Positions 1-8,974 are shown, numbered from the stretch's first letter. The stretch is DNA of 64,000 bases from DATFXM01 sp035315885 (GCA_035315885.1 DATFXM010000194.1:186001-250000); one strand, 5' to 3'. Notes: generated by a model not told the origin, from the sequence alone. Numbers and translations are program-made.

Positions 1-821
1 CCAACCGCAAGACCCACGTCTATGATGCGATCGCGCATACCGTAGATCCACGAACCTCCGAACGTGTGCGAGTCAAGCGGCCAACCCAGCGTGTGTATCA
101 CGGAGCCTGGCGGAAAACGGTCGTCCGGCGCTTCCCAAAGTTCCTTGACCCCCACCGAGTACACCTGGGGATCGCGCTCTGAATCGAGCTTCAAACGCCT
201 CACGAGTTGCTTTGTGAGCGACCCGCGGACGCCTTCTCCCAGCACGGTAACCTTCGCCTGGATATCGACCCCAGGCTCGAAGTTTGGCTTTGGCTCGCCG
301 TTCTTGTCTAAACCTTTGTCGCCGGTGCGAACGCCGATCACTGCGTCTCCGTTGTACAGGACTTCGGCGCCGGGAAACTCAGGAAAGATGTTTACTCCGG
401 CTGCCTCGCACTTCTCGCCCATCCAGCGCACCAGTTTGTTGAGTGAGACAACGTAGTTCCCATGGTTGCGCAGAGGCGGTGGAAGAATTGGCAGCTCGAA
501 TTTGCCGCCGGCCGACAGGAAATAGACGTGCTCTTCCCCGACGGGCGCTTCGAAAGGGGCGCCTTCCTTATCGAAGTCGGGAACAAGCTCGCGCAGGCTT
601 ATTGGATCCAGCACCGCCCCGGACAATTGATGGGCGCCGATTTCCGCAGCCTTTTCGATGACTGCAATATTGATTTCGCCGAGCTTCGTTGCTCCGGTGC
701 TAGCGGCCGTTTCGTCGTGTTTCGATACCAGGTTAGCGAGGTGAAGCGCACAAGAAAGGTTTGCCGGCCCGGCCCCCACCAGCAGGACATCCATTTCCAG
801 CGTTTCGCGTTCGATGGGCAT
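1..821 (-). CDS. Electron transfer flavoprotein-ubiquinone oxidoreductase (N-terminal part, cut by window start)
   Basis: Transfers electrons from reduced ETF to the quinone pool through FAD and, in the missing C-terminal part, a 4Fe-4S cluster; membrane-associated. Conceptual translation of the minus strand from ATG 821 gives MPIERETLEMDVLLVGAGPA, with the Rossmann GAGPA FAD motif, then IGAHQLSGAVLDP, HGNYVVSLNKLVRWMGE, VLGEGVRGSLTKQL and GWPLDSHTFGGS, all characteristic of this family and open to the window edge. A start at ATG 794 (MDVLLVGAGPA) is also possible. About 273 residues are present of an expected 550 or so. It lies downstream of etfB and etfA on the same strand, completing an ETF route from acyl-CoA dehydrogenases to quinone. 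Confidence 0.9.
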   Translation of the reverse strand, partial: MPIERETLEMDVLLVGAGPANLSCALHLANLVSKHDETAASTGATKLGEINIAVIEKAAEIGAHQLSGAVLDPISLRELVPDFDKEGAPFEAPVGEEHVYFLSAGGKFELPILPPPLRNHGNYVVSLNKLVRWMGEKCEAAGVNIFPEFPGAEVLYNGDAVIGVRTGDKGLDKNGEPKPNFEPGVDIQAKVTVLGEGVRGSLTKQLVRRLKLDSERDPQVYSVGVKELWEAPDDRFPPGSVIHTLGWPLDSHTFGGSWIYGMRDRIIDVGLAV

Positions 822-961
822 GATTGGTTTCTGGTTTCTGGTTCCTGGTTTACGGTTCCACCTTGCCGATTGCTCGCAGCCCGGGCTGTTCGTCGCATTG
901 ACTCACGTTTCGGACACCAGAACCGGACCAGAAACCAGGAACGAGAAACCAGGGAACTCAG
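822..961. repeat. GGTTTCT-type heptamer repeats in opposed arms
   Basis: The gap between the ETF-QO gene and etfA holds GGTTTCTGGTTTCTGGTTCC at about 827-846 and the complementary CCAGAAACC-type copies at about 925-955, giving an inverted-repeat pair able to fold into a long hairpin. The same motif recurs at 16.9, 36.2, 39.0 and 62.5 kb. Confidence 0.75.
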
Positions 962-1957
962 TCAACTGTTTTCCTTTGCTTTGGCGATCTCGGCGGTCAG
1001 GGCGGGAACAATTTCAAACAGATCTCCGACGACTCCGTAGTCGGCAATGTCGAAGATCGGGGCCTCCGGATCCTTGTTGATCGCGACTATCGTTTGAGAG
1101 TTCTTCATACCCACGACGTGCTGGATCGCGCCTGAGATTCCTACCGCCAGGTAAAGCTTGGGCGCGACTGTTTGACCAGAACTGCCAATCTGGCGATCCA
1201 TCGGCAGCCACTCGTTGTCGCAGATTGGTCGCGAGGCTGCAAGCTCAGCGCCCAGCGTGTCGGCGAGCTTCTGCACCAGCTCGAGGTTCTCCTGCGCCTT
1301 GATCCCACGGCCGACCGCCACGATCAACGGCGCCTGCGTCAGATCGACTGCCTGCTTTGCTTCCTGGAACTTCTGTTCGGGCACGCTGCGGATGTTCGCC
1401 CCAGCCATATCGACTTGCAGCGGAGTCACAGGCGCCGCAGAGCTGCCGCTTTCGGCCTTATCCGCTCGATAAGAACCCGACTGGAACGATGCAAACACCG
1501 GAGGCGCCGCCGCCACGCGGACGTCCGTGGTTATCTTGCCCTGAAACACCTGTCGCGTGAAAACAACGTCGCCGCCATCTACCTTCACGCCTATGCAATC
1601 GGTGACGAATGTTTTGCCGAGAGCCGAGGCGAGGATTGGTGCAAAGTCTCTGGTCTGGTAGGTATGACTCAGGATCACGAAGCGCGGGTCCAGTTTCTGC
1701 AGGACCTGCTTGAGCGCCCAGACGTACCCGTCGGGTGTATATTCGGCGAGCTTTTGATCCTCGACGGTGTAGACTCCTTCGAGTTTCTTTCCGGCAACTT
1801 CGCCGGCCACCGAAGCAATACCCGACCCGAGCACCACTGCTGAGAGCTTCTGATTCAGATCGGTGGAAATTGCCTGTGCGGCGACCAGTGCTTCGAGAGA
1901 CGTCTTGTTCAGGGCTCCGTCGCGCTGTTCCGCTATTAAGAGAATCCCGTCACTCAT
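962..1957 (-). CDS. etfA: Electron transfer flavoprotein subunit alpha
   Basis: FAD-binding alpha subunit of the soluble ETF heterodimer, which accepts electrons from acyl-CoA dehydrogenases and passes them to ETF-QO. The 331 residues are of typical length. The N-terminal domain begins MSDGILLIAEQRDG. The C-terminal FAD domain carries VAVGRGIKAQENLELVQKLAD, RPICDNEWLPMDRQIGSSGQ and YLAVGISGAIQHVVGM, with the family's arginine and serine contacts to FAD, and NKDPEAPIFDIADYGVVGD. It follows etfB by 31 bases and is very probably cotranscribed with it and with the ETF-QO gene downstream. Confidence 0.96.
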   Translation of the reverse strand: MSDGILLIAEQRDGALNKTSLEALVAAQAISTDLNQKLSAVVLGSGIASVAGEVAGKKLEGVYTVEDQKLAEYTPDGYVWALKQVLQKLDPRFVILSHTYQTRDFAPILASALGKTFVTDCIGVKVDGGDVVFTRQVFQGKITTDVRVAAAPPVFASFQSGSYRADKAESGSSAAPVTPLQVDMAGANIRSVPEQKFQEAKQAVDLTQAPLIVAVGRGIKAQENLELVQKLADTLGAELAASRPICDNEWLPMDRQIGSSGQTVAPKLYLAVGISGAIQHVVGMKNSQTIVAINKDPEAPIFDIADYGVVGDLFEIVPALTAEIAKAKENS

Positions 1958-1988
1958 TTATTCCCCTCAAAATGTCTCAAACAATCGA

Positions 1989-2771
1989 TTACATCACGCG
2001 GGCTTCAAATCGCAGCTTCTCAACCAACTTCGCGGCGACCTCAGCAGGCTTCCCTTCGAGCATCTCTGTCCGCTTGGTCTTCTCGGGCAGATAAGCCCGC
2101 TCCACGGTCTGTGCGGGCTTGAGGTCTTCCGCGGTCAATCCAAGGTCCGCAGCCTTGACGTCGCGAATCTCTTTCTTCTTCGCCGCCATGATTCCCTTCA
2201 GCGTCGCGTAACGTAGCTGGTTGATACCAGATTGAATCGTCAAAAGCGCGGGAATCGGAAGCCGCACCCACTGGAACCAGCCGCTCTCCAGTTCGCGCTT
2301 TACCCTGACCGAACCTTCCTCAGGCTGAACCTCCATCACGATTGTAGCGCTCGCCAAATTGAGCTGCTGCGCCAGTATCAAGCCAACCTGCGCAAAGCCA
2401 TGATCGTCCGACTGCAGCCCGGTGAATACCAGATCGTACTTCTCGTTCTTTAGCGCGCCGGCGATCGCCTTCGCGATTGCCGCAGCGTCGGTAGCCGCGT
2501 CAAACAACGGATCCTGCAAATGGATGGCGCGATCCGCGCCTTTTGCCAACGCTTCCTTTATCGACTGCCGCACGCGCTCCGGACCAAGGCTGATGACGAT
2601 CACCTCACCGCCGTGCTTTTCCTTCTGCCGAAGAGCTTCCTCCAGCGCATACGCGTCGGCCTCGCTCATTTCGTAGCTGAGGTCCCGTTCATCGATCCAC
2701 TTGTGATCCGCGGCGATCCTCAGGATCGAATCCTTCTTCGGGACCTGCTTCAGACACACAACAATGTTCAT
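1989..2771 (-). CDS. etfB: Electron transfer flavoprotein subunit beta
   Basis: AMP-binding beta subunit of ETF, partner of EtfA. The 260 residues match the family length. The start MNIVVCLKQVPKKDS is the classic EtfB N-terminus; EADAYALEEALRQKEKHGGEV and the FTGLQSDDHGFAQVG segment match the nucleotide-binding and signature regions. The C-terminal recognition loop that docks to dehydrogenases is expected near residues 185-210 (GIMAAKKKEIRDV). It is the first gene of the etfB-etfA-ETF-QO group, 96 bases downstream of fabF on the same strand, so read-through from the fatty-acid cluster is possible. Confidence 0.96.
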   Translation of the reverse strand: MNIVVCLKQVPKKDSILRIAADHKWIDERDLSYEMSEADAYALEEALRQKEKHGGEVIVISLGPERVRQSIKEALAKGADRAIHLQDPLFDAATDAAAIAKAIAGALKNEKYDLVFTGLQSDDHGFAQVGLILAQQLNLASATIVMEVQPEEGSVRVKRELESGWFQWVRLPIPALLTIQSGINQLRYATLKGIMAAKKKEIRDVKAADLGLTAEDLKPAQTVERAYLPEKTKRTEMLEGKPAEVAAKLVEKLRFEARVM

Positions 2772-2867
2772 AAGCGTCCTTCCATCAGATTGTGATCGGA
2801 CTGGCTTTGGCCGGAATTGACGGGTAACGGAAGTCGCTCGGCCGCCTGTTGAAAGCCGGCCGCAGTC

Positions 2868-4118
2868 TTATCTGGTTCCGTTTTCGAATCTCTTCATCAA
2901 CAGCGCCGCGTTCGTTCCTCCGAACCCGAACGAATTCGAAAGCGCGTACCGGATCGGCCTCCGACGCCCCGCACTTGGAACGTAGTCCAGGTCGCACTCC
3001 GGATCCGGCTTCTCATAGTTGGCCGTTGGAGGCGCGATCTGATTGTACAGAGCGAGCGCGATAACGCCCGCCTCAACACCACCCGCGGCGCCCAGCAGAT
3101 GCCCCATCATCGACTTCGTCGAGCTTATCGGGATCGAATAGGCCGAATCGCCAAAAACCTTCTTGATCGCCATCGTCTCGAGCTTGTCGTTGTAGTAAGT
3201 GGACGTGCCGTGTGCGTTGATGTAGTCGACTTCGTGAGGGTTTATTCCAGCATCGCGAACCGCGTTTTGCATCACGCGTACCGCACCGTCCCCATCTTCC
3301 GAAGGCTGGGTTATGTGGAACGCATCGCTGGACATCCCGTAGCCCACCATCTCCGCATAAATTCTCGCGCCTCGTGCCTGAGCGTGTTCGAGATCTTCCA
3401 GCAGCAAAACACCCGCACCTTCACCGATTACAAAACCATCCCGGTCTGCATCAAACGGACGGCTGGCGCGAGTAGGTTCGTCGTTCCGCGTAGAGAGCGC
3501 CCTCATAGCCGCAAAACCGCCAACGCCCATCGGAGTGATCGCGGCCTCAGCTCCTCCGCACAGCATCGCATCGGCATCCCCTCGCTGGATTATCTTGAAG
3601 CTGTCACCAACCGCGTGGGCGCCCGTCGAACAGGCGGTGCAAGTTGCTGAGTTCGGTCCCTTCAACCCGAACCTTATCGAGACCTGACCGGATGCCAGGT
3701 TGACGATGGCCGCCGGTATGAAGAAAGGCGAGATCTTGCCGGGCCCACCCTTGAGGAACTTTTCGTGTTCGCGTTCGATAACGCCGAACCCGCCGATGCC
3801 CGAGCCGATGTACACACCGCACCGAGTAGCGATCTCCTCGGTGACTTTCAACCCCGAGTCGTCCATCGCCTCCTGAGCCGCGGCGATCGCGTAGTGGATG
3901 AACGGGTCCATCTTCTTGATCTCCTTCTTCTCGATGAAGCTCAGGGGATCAAAGTTCTGGACTTCGCTTGCGATTCGCACAGGAAAGTTGGACGTTTCGA
4001 AGCGGGTGATCGGACCCACGCGGCTAACGCTCGCCAAAAGGTTCGACCACACCTCCTCCTTGACGTTTCCCGCCCCGCAGATCAGTCCGATACCGGTCAC
4101 CACGACACGACGGTTCAA
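2868..4118 (-). CDS. fabF: 3-oxoacyl-ACP synthase II (KAS II)
   Basis: Condenses malonyl-ACP with acyl-ACP in each elongation round of type II fatty-acid synthesis. The 416 residues are of usual length. The thiolase-fold active site is visible: nucleophile Cys163 in TACSTGAHAVGDS, the first histidine in NAHGTSTYYND and the second in MMGHLLGAAGG, with the C-terminal SNSFGFGGTNA glycine-rich loop. It is the last gene of DUF177-rpmF-plsX-fabD-acpP-fabF, lying 36 bases after acpP, the usual acpP-fabF order. Confidence 0.97.
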   Translation of the reverse strand: MNRRVVVTGIGLICGAGNVKEEVWSNLLASVSRVGPITRFETSNFPVRIASEVQNFDPLSFIEKKEIKKMDPFIHYAIAAAQEAMDDSGLKVTEEIATRCGVYIGSGIGGFGVIEREHEKFLKGGPGKISPFFIPAAIVNLASGQVSIRFGLKGPNSATCTACSTGAHAVGDSFKIIQRGDADAMLCGGAEAAITPMGVGGFAAMRALSTRNDEPTRASRPFDADRDGFVIGEGAGVLLLEDLEHAQARGARIYAEMVGYGMSSDAFHITQPSEDGDGAVRVMQNAVRDAGINPHEVDYINAHGTSTYYNDKLETMAIKKVFGDSAYSIPISSTKSMMGHLLGAAGGVEAGVIALALYNQIAPPTANYEKPDPECDLDYVPSAGRRRPIRYALSNSFGFGGTNAALLMKRFENGTR

Positions 4119-4154
4119 GACAGCACCTCCGCGTTTATCACCAACGCGAATTCC

Positions 4155-4397
4155 TCATTTCGCGTGCTTCTGGATGTACTCGACTGCGTCGCGCACGCTG
4201 GCAATTTTCTCTGCGTCTTCATCCGGAATCTCGATGTTGAACTCCTCTTCAAAACGCATCACCAACTCTACGGTGTCTAAAGAATCCGCGCCGAGATCGT
4301 CGATAAATCGGGCGTTTGGAGTCACCTCCGCCTCGTCCACTCCCAGCTCATCGACAATGACTTGCTTCACTCTCTCTTCGATCGAACCTTCAGCCAT
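4155..4397 (-). CDS. acpP: Acyl carrier protein
   Basis: Carries growing acyl chains on a phosphopantetheine arm during fatty-acid synthesis. It is a small acidic protein of 80 residues with the invariant GADSLD motif; Ser39 is the 4'-phosphopantetheine attachment site. VELVMRFEEEFNIEIPDEDAE forms the typical helix II-III face that docks with FabF, FabD and PlsX partners, all encoded next to it. The gap of 60 bases after fabD and 36 before fabF is consistent with one operon. Confidence 0.98.
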   Translation of the reverse strand: MAEGSIEERVKQVIVDELGVDEAEVTPNARFIDDLGADSLDTVELVMRFEEEFNIEIPDEDAEKIASVRDAVEYIQKHAK

Positions 4398-4457
4398 TTT
4401 CCAAAGCCCCTCCTAAGGTATTTCGCTCCTAAAAACCGAAACAGGGTACAGACCCGA

Positions 4458-5390
4458 TCATCGTTTCAGAGCCGCGAGGCTCGCGTCAAGCGACTGCGCG
4501 TCTTCGACGTTGAGAGCCTGACTCTCTCGACTGATCTGTCTGATCAATCCCGAAAGTACTTTGCCGGGCCCTAACTCAACAAAAGTACTCACGCCACGAT
4601 CTATCAGCAGCCTTATCGATTCGGTCCATCGAACCGGCGAATCGACTTGAGCTATCAGGCAATGCCGCGCTTCGCTCCCCGATTGAATGATCGAAGCCTC
4701 AGCATTGGTAACCAGCGGCACCGCAAGATCTCGAAACTCGATCTCATTCAGAACCGGCTCGAGTCTGGCCGCCGCCGGCTTCATGAGCGCGCAATGAAAC
4801 GGCGCACTCACCGGGAGCATCACTGCACGCTTTACTCCCCTCTCCTTCGCAAGCAAAACGGCCCGCTCGACCGCCGCGTGATGTCCCGCGATGACAATCT
4901 GGGTCGGCGAATTCAGATTCGCCGGCGAACAAACTCCCAGTTCGGACGCCTCGCGACAGATGTCCTCGACCACCTCGACTGACTGTCCGATAAGCGCCGC
5001 CATCGCGCCCTCGCCTGCCGGGACGGCCTCCTGCATAAATTGCCCGCGCTTGCGAACGGCAGTCACTGCATCTTCGAAGTTCAATGATCCCGCCGCTACC
5101 AGTGCGCTGTACTCTCCAAGTGAATGGCCTGCCACCACGTCAGGGTTTATTCCCTCGTGCTTGAGGGCGCTGAATGCCGCTACCGAAACCGTCAAGATCG
5201 CCGGCTGCGTGTTTGCGGTCAGTCTCAGGTCTTCTTCGGGTCCCTGAAAACAAAGGCCAGACAGATTCATGTCGAGCGCGCTGTCCGCCCTTGCGAAGAC
5301 CTCTCGAGCCTGAGGCGAGCTCTCCCAGAGAGCCTTGCCCATTCCAACCTGCTGCGATCCCTGGCCAGGAAAAACGAATGCGGTCTTCAT
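4458..5390 (-). CDS. fabD: Malonyl-CoA:ACP transacylase
   Basis: Moves malonyl from CoA to ACP, supplying the extender for fatty-acid synthesis. The 310 residues include the N-terminal FPGQGSQQVGMGK motif, the nucleophile elbow GHSLGEYSA with Ser90, an arginine-bearing QEAVPAGEGAMAALIG stretch, and VSAPFHCALMKPAA with the active-site histidine. The start overlaps the end of plsX by 4 bases, implying translational coupling. Confidence 0.97.
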   Translation of the reverse strand: MKTAFVFPGQGSQQVGMGKALWESSPQAREVFARADSALDMNLSGLCFQGPEEDLRLTANTQPAILTVSVAAFSALKHEGINPDVVAGHSLGEYSALVAAGSLNFEDAVTAVRKRGQFMQEAVPAGEGAMAALIGQSVEVVEDICREASELGVCSPANLNSPTQIVIAGHHAAVERAVLLAKERGVKRAVMLPVSAPFHCALMKPAAARLEPVLNEIEFRDLAVPLVTNAEASIIQSGSEARHCLIAQVDSPVRWTESIRLLIDRGVSTFVELGPGKVLSGLIRQISRESQALNVEDAQSLDASLAALKR

Positions 5391-6439
5391 CTGTAACCGT
5401 CTCGACCGGCCGCGACTGCAGCGCCGAGCTGATTCTCGATTTTTACGTTCATCTCGCCGACGCAGTAGTTCCTGGCGACCGCTATCGCGTTGCGTATCGC
5501 CTTCGGGCTCGATCGTCCGTGACAGATAACCGTCACGCCTCTTATCCCAAGCAAAGGCGCGCCACCGTATTCTGCGTAGTCCAATCTTTTCTTGAACTGC
5601 CTGAACGCCGGTCGAGTCAAAACCGCTCCCGCCTTCGTCTGCAAAGAAGCCTTTAGCTCGTGCTTAAGCAAAAGCATGATGAATTCGAACACGCCCTCGC
5701 TAACCTTCAGGGCTACGTTTCCGGTGAACCCGTCACAAACCACAACGTCGACCTGACCGGTATACATGTCGCGGCCTTCGACGTTGCCCACGAAGTTGAG
5801 GGATGAACTCTTCAAGAGCTTGAAGGCTTCCTTTGTAAGATCGTTGCCCTTGACTTCTTCTTCGCCGATCGACAGCAACCCGATTCTCGGACTCCTCACG
5901 CCTACGATCACACTGGAATAGAGAGAGCCCATTACCGCGAAATCGTAAAGGTGTGCAGGCTTGCACTCCGCGTTGGCGCCAACGTCGAGTATGACGGTTC
6001 CCGGACCGGCAAGAGTTGGGAGTACAGTAGCGAGGGCGGGTCGATCTACGTTTGGCAGCGCGCCGATCACCAGCTTGGAGGTCATCATCACCGCTCCGGT
6101 GTTACCGGCGCTTACGAGCGCCTGCGCCTGCCCATCCCGAACGAGTTTTGCGGCAATGCGAATCGAGCTGTGCTTCTTGCGCCTGACGGCGACCGCGACC
6201 GGGTCGCTCATAGTGATGACTTCCGGCGCGTCGACGATTTCGATGTTAGAGCTGCGCCAGTATTTTGCGCGTCCGAGGGCACGGCTGCGGCGGTGTTTAT
6301 CCAGCTCGGCCTGGATCAACTCAGATCGGCCGACCAGAACAACCCCGACTCCCAGATCGTGGACCGCTTCGAGGGCGCCCTCAACCTCGCTGGCTGGAGC
6401 GAAATCCCCTCCCATTGCGTCGATTGCGATCTTCAGCAT
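5387..6439 (-). CDS. plsX: Phosphate acyltransferase PlsX
   Basis: Converts acyl-ACP to acyl-phosphate for phospholipid synthesis by PlsY; a soluble peripheral membrane enzyme. The 350 residues begin MLKIAIDAMGGDFAP, the PlsX hallmark, followed by VSAGNTGAVM, LDVGANAECKP and VCDGFTGNVALKVSEG. The C-terminal GVTVICHGRSSPKAIRNAI is also diagnostic. It is coupled to fabD by a 4-base overlap and lies 101 bases after rpmF. The tail after about residue 335 is unusually alanine- and glycine-rich. Confidence 0.97.
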   Translation of the reverse strand: MLKIAIDAMGGDFAPASEVEGALEAVHDLGVGVVLVGRSELIQAELDKHRRSRALGRAKYWRSSNIEIVDAPEVITMSDPVAVAVRRKKHSSIRIAAKLVRDGQAQALVSAGNTGAVMMTSKLVIGALPNVDRPALATVLPTLAGPGTVILDVGANAECKPAHLYDFAVMGSLYSSVIVGVRSPRIGLLSIGEEEVKGNDLTKEAFKLLKSSSLNFVGNVEGRDMYTGQVDVVVCDGFTGNVALKVSEGVFEFIMLLLKHELKASLQTKAGAVLTRPAFRQFKKRLDYAEYGGAPLLGIRGVTVICHGRSSPKAIRNAIAVARNYCVGEMNVKIENQLGAAVAAGRDGYR

Positions 6440-6540
6440 AAGTCAGGACCGAATGCTCGCTGCGGGCGCGTGCTCGAAGTGAACCTCACTTTGGGCGCGC
6501 TGGATCGGTAGACCGGAAGCGGCAATCAGGCGCCGGCCCC

Positions 6541-6726
6541 TTACTCTTCTTCCTTGATTTCGATAGCGACGCGGCCTCGATAGAAGCCACACTTCGGACA
6601 GACTCGATGAGGCGGCCGAGGTTCGCCGCAATTCGGGCAGTTGCCGACAGCCGGCGCGGTCAGGTGGTCGTGGGCTCTCCTCTTTCCAGTGCGCGACTTG
6701 GAATGTTTTCGCTTAGGATTTGGCAT
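6541..6726 (-). CDS. rpmF: 50S ribosomal protein L32
   Basis: Large-subunit ribosomal protein. The 61 residues start MPNPKRKHSKSRTGKRRAHD, the L32 signature, and carry a zinc ribbon with Cys30, Cys33, Cys43 and Cys46 (CPNC...CPKC). It sits between the DUF177 gene and plsX, the order seen in very many bacteria. Spacing to the DUF177 gene is 24 bases. Confidence 0.97.
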   Translation of the reverse strand: MPNPKRKHSKSRTGKRRAHDHLTAPAVGNCPNCGEPRPPHRVCPKCGFYRGRVAIEIKEEE

Positions 6727-6750
6727 TATTTACTCCCTATGAATTCGTCT

Positions 6751-7272
6751 TCAGCTATCAAGTTTAAATTGTTTCAGCGCCGCCCATCGCGGATCTGCAG
6801 GTTCTCTCTTGCAGTCACACCGCGCATCGTTGAGGTTTGCGCCGCACTCCGGGCAAAGCCCCTTGCATTCTTCCCGGCAAAGCCTGTGCATCGGCAACGC
6901 CAGTTCAATTTGTTCGCGCACGACATCGTCGAGGTCAATAACCTGATCTCGATAGAAGCCCACTTCAAGATCTTCTTCAACCAGCTCGCTTTCATCTGAG
7001 GTTCCGAGCGGCGGAACATAGACGAGATCGAACTTCTGCTTGACCGGTACCCGAGTCGAGCTCAAGCACCGGTCGCAATTAAACTCGACTTCTGCGTTGA
7101 GCTCACCTTCGAGCTCGACCCGATCACCTTCGCGCGTTGCCATGGCGTCGAGCGTCGACTTTCCAACCAGTCTGCTTCGCTCTCGTTCGCCTAAGACCGG
7201 CTCGCCTTCGGGGTAGACGTGGTGAATTGTGAGTCCCTCGTCTTCTCTTATCTGAGCCACGTTAATGTTCAT
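6751..7272 (-). CDS. DUF177 (YceD) family protein, rRNA-linked
   Basis: Member of the DUF177/YceD family, which in other bacteria is linked to 23S rRNA accumulation and is almost always encoded before rpmF. The 173 residues include a Cys-bearing FNCDRCLSSTRVPVK segment and a C-terminal CKGLCPECGANLNDARCDC, suggesting a bound zinc. The MNINVAQIREDEG start is 90 bases downstream of the predicted transcription start of the operon. The exact molecular role is unknown. Confidence 0.88.
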   Translation of the reverse strand: MNINVAQIREDEGLTIHHVYPEGEPVLGERERSRLVGKSTLDAMATREGDRVELEGELNAEVEFNCDRCLSSTRVPVKQKFDLVYVPPLGTSDESELVEEDLEVGFYRDQVIDLDDVVREQIELALPMHRLCREECKGLCPECGANLNDARCDCKREPADPRWAALKQFKLDS

Positions 7273-7368
7273 TTGAGGGCTCCGCCCGAAAGCCGACCCC
7301 GTCTGCCACCGTGACTCGACCCCTAGGAGGCGATCACACAGAAAGGCGCTTCAACGCAAAAGATAGTC

Positions 7369-7396
7369 ATTATATAAGACACTCCTCTATTGTCAA
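7369..7396 (-). promoter_or_regulatory. Sigma-70 promoter of the DUF177-rpmF-plsX-fabD-acpP-fabF operon
   Basis: On the minus strand a TTGACA box (7396-7391) is separated by 16 bases from a TATAAT box (7374-7369). Both hexamers match the housekeeping consensus exactly. The predicted start near 7362 leaves a leader of about 90 nt before the DUF177 gene. Confidence 0.82.
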
Positions 7397-7404
7397 CTTA
7401 GCCA

Positions 7405-7560
7405 GTTATTGAGCGAAGGGCGCGAAGGGGCGAGGGGCCCTGCCGGTGCCAGACCCGGATGAATGCCCTTTGTACACACTGTACACTCGCGCCTCTCTTC
7501 CTCCGCGTCCCCGCGTCTCCGGTTCGCGCATTCGCCCCTTCGCTCTCCCCTCCCCTTAAT
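7405..7560. repeat. GGCGAAGG / CGCCCCTTCG opposed repeats
   Basis: Intergenic DNA between two divergent genes has GCGAAGGGCGCGAAGGGGCG at about 7413-7432 and complementary TTCGCCCCTTCGC with CCTCCGCGTCC-type motifs at about 7497-7545. It belongs to the same family as 42.6, 49.4, 50.2 and 56.8 kb. I see no credible gene here. Confidence 0.65.
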
Positions 7561-7644
7561 TTCAGGAACTTTACGCCTCCCCAGGCGTGTTTGTAGGCGG
7601 TATAATCTGGGAGGTTGACTAACGACGGAGAAGAAATCGGGCGA

Positions 7645-8274
7645 ATGGCCGCGATTACTCATCAGGCGCAAACAATAGAGCTGGGCGGCAGCCGTTCTAT
7701 CGAATCGGCGAACGACCACGAACTTCTGGTCGCGATCAGAGACGGAGACGAGTCTGCCTTTCAGGAAATCGTGCGTCGCTACCGCAATCCAATAACCAAT
7801 TTCATCTATCGGATGCTCGATGACTACGACCGGTCGGTGGAATTAGCGCAGGAGACGTTTATAAGAGTGTACACGAGCGCGTCGCGATACCAGGCCAACT
7901 ACAGCTTCTCGACTTATATCTATCGCATCGCCACCAATCTTGCGATCAGCGAACTGCGCAAGCGGAAGCGGCGCAAACTCGTGTCGTTATTCTCGCCTTA
8001 TACGAACGAAGACGGCGAGACTCTCGAGATGGACCCGCCCGATCAAACCACTCTGCAAGACGAGGCACTAATCGAAGACGAGCGGCGGAAGGCCGTCTCC
8101 CGCGCGATCAAGTCGTTGCCCGAAAAGTATCGCGCGGCGGTAGTCCTGCGGGATGTTGAAGGGCTCAGCTATGATCGGATCGCTGAGGTCATGAATCTTT
8201 CTGAAGGCACGGTGAAATCGCGCATCAACCGCGCCCGAAATCTGTTGAAGGAAAAACTGAGCGCGTATGTTTAG
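7645..8274 (+). CDS. ECF-type RNA polymerase sigma factor (SigE-like)
   Basis: Directs RNA polymerase to stress or envelope promoters. The 209 residues show sigma region 2 (DESAFQEIVRRYRNPITNFI, then ETFIRVYTSASRY) and region 4 with the LPEKYRAAVVLRDVEGLSYD and LSEGTVKSRINRARNLLKEKL helix-turn-helix. I chose ATG 7645, preceded by GGAG at 7627-7630 and by a TATAAT at 7601-7606. An upstream in-frame TTG at 7615 would lie within the likely leader. The anti-sigma gene begins 31 bases after the stop, which fits a sigma/anti-sigma pair. Confidence 0.93.
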   Translation: MAAITHQAQTIELGGSRSIESANDHELLVAIRDGDESAFQEIVRRYRNPITNFIYRMLDDYDRSVELAQETFIRVYTSASRYQANYSFSTYIYRIATNLAISELRKRKRRKLVSLFSPYTNEDGETLEMDPPDQTTLQDEALIEDERRKAVSRAIKSLPEKYRAAVVLRDVEGLSYDRIAEVMNLSEGTVKSRINRARNLLKEKLSAYV

Positions 8275-8305
8275 ACTTCCGTCTGTAACCCGGGGTGAAA
8301 GTTTT

Positions 8306-8974
8306 ATGAATGGCTGCGAAAGAATAATGAGCTTGATCGACCAGTCGCATCGGCCGGACGTGCTCCCTATTGAGGCCGAGGCGCACATCGACGCGTGTGA
8401 GTCGTGCCGCTTGTTTGCCAATGAACGCGCGGCATTGCGAGATCTGCTGGCGTCGAGCGCCAGAGTCACTGTCCCTGAGAATTTTGACTTTGTGTTGAAA
8501 CAAAAGCTGGCAGCGAGCAGTTCGCCAGCCGCGGCTTCGTGGATGACGCCGGCTTTCTATTTCAGGTTAGCTGCTAGTGCAGCAGCGGTGGTGATCCTGG
8601 CAATCATTTTTGTGCCCAGGTATTTTCAAGCCGGCAAGTCCGGCCCTGTGGCGATTGACAGGGTAGAGGCGCCAAAACCGGGGGCGGACCAGGTCACTCC
8701 CTTGCCTGACATCGTTCATTCGCCGATAGGCCCGAGCGTCACACCTGTCGTTCTTAACGGTCGCAATTCATCGCGTGGGCAGTCGCGTGCGAGATACACG
8801 CCGCCACCGCCGGAAGAAGTCTACCTGGGCGATGACCGAACAGGTACGTTGTTGATCAGGAGCGATGCCGGAGATGTGGAGCTGCCGATGCGTACCGTGA
8901 GCTATGGATCTCAGTCTCCGTTCTACGGAGCAGAACCGCGGCAATCGGTTCGAGCGACGCCTCGAACCTTCTAG
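8306..8974 (+). CDS. Zinc-finger anti-sigma factor, single-pass membrane protein
   Basis: Probable partner of the upstream ECF sigma factor. The N-terminal domain has the His-x3-Cys-x2-Cys pattern of zinc anti-sigma factors (AHIDACESC: His27, Cys31, Cys34). A single hydrophobic helix lies near residues 88-106 (LAASAAAVVILAIIFVP), followed by a proline-rich periplasmic segment with no recognised sensor domain. I chose ATG 8306 because GGGGTG precedes it at good spacing; ATG 8267, overlapping the sigma stop, is possible. Sensor and release mechanism cannot be read from sequence. Confidence 0.82.
   Translation: MNGCERIMSLIDQSHRPDVLPIEAEAHIDACESCRLFANERAALRDLLASSARVTVPENFDFVLKQKLAASSSPAAASWMTPAFYFRLAASAAAVVILAIIFVPRYFQAGKSGPVAIDRVEAPKPGADQVTPLPDIVHSPIGPSVTPVVLNGRNSSRGQSRARYTPPPPEEVYLGDDRTGTLLIRSDAGDVELPMRTVSYGSQSPFYGAEPRQSVRATPRTF

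Noticed and set aside
530..560. Suspected frameshift in the ETF-QO gene
   Set aside because: Re-reading the minus strand gives an uninterrupted frame (GAPFEAPVGEEHVYF) matching the family.
462..1040. A plus-strand open frame of 192 codons over the ETF-QO gene
   Set aside because: Antisense to a clear flavoprotein gene with strong family motifs.
7393..7719. A long minus-strand open frame across the intergenic gap
   Set aside because: Made of repeat-type sequence and overlaps the start of the sigma factor gene; no recognisable protein pattern.
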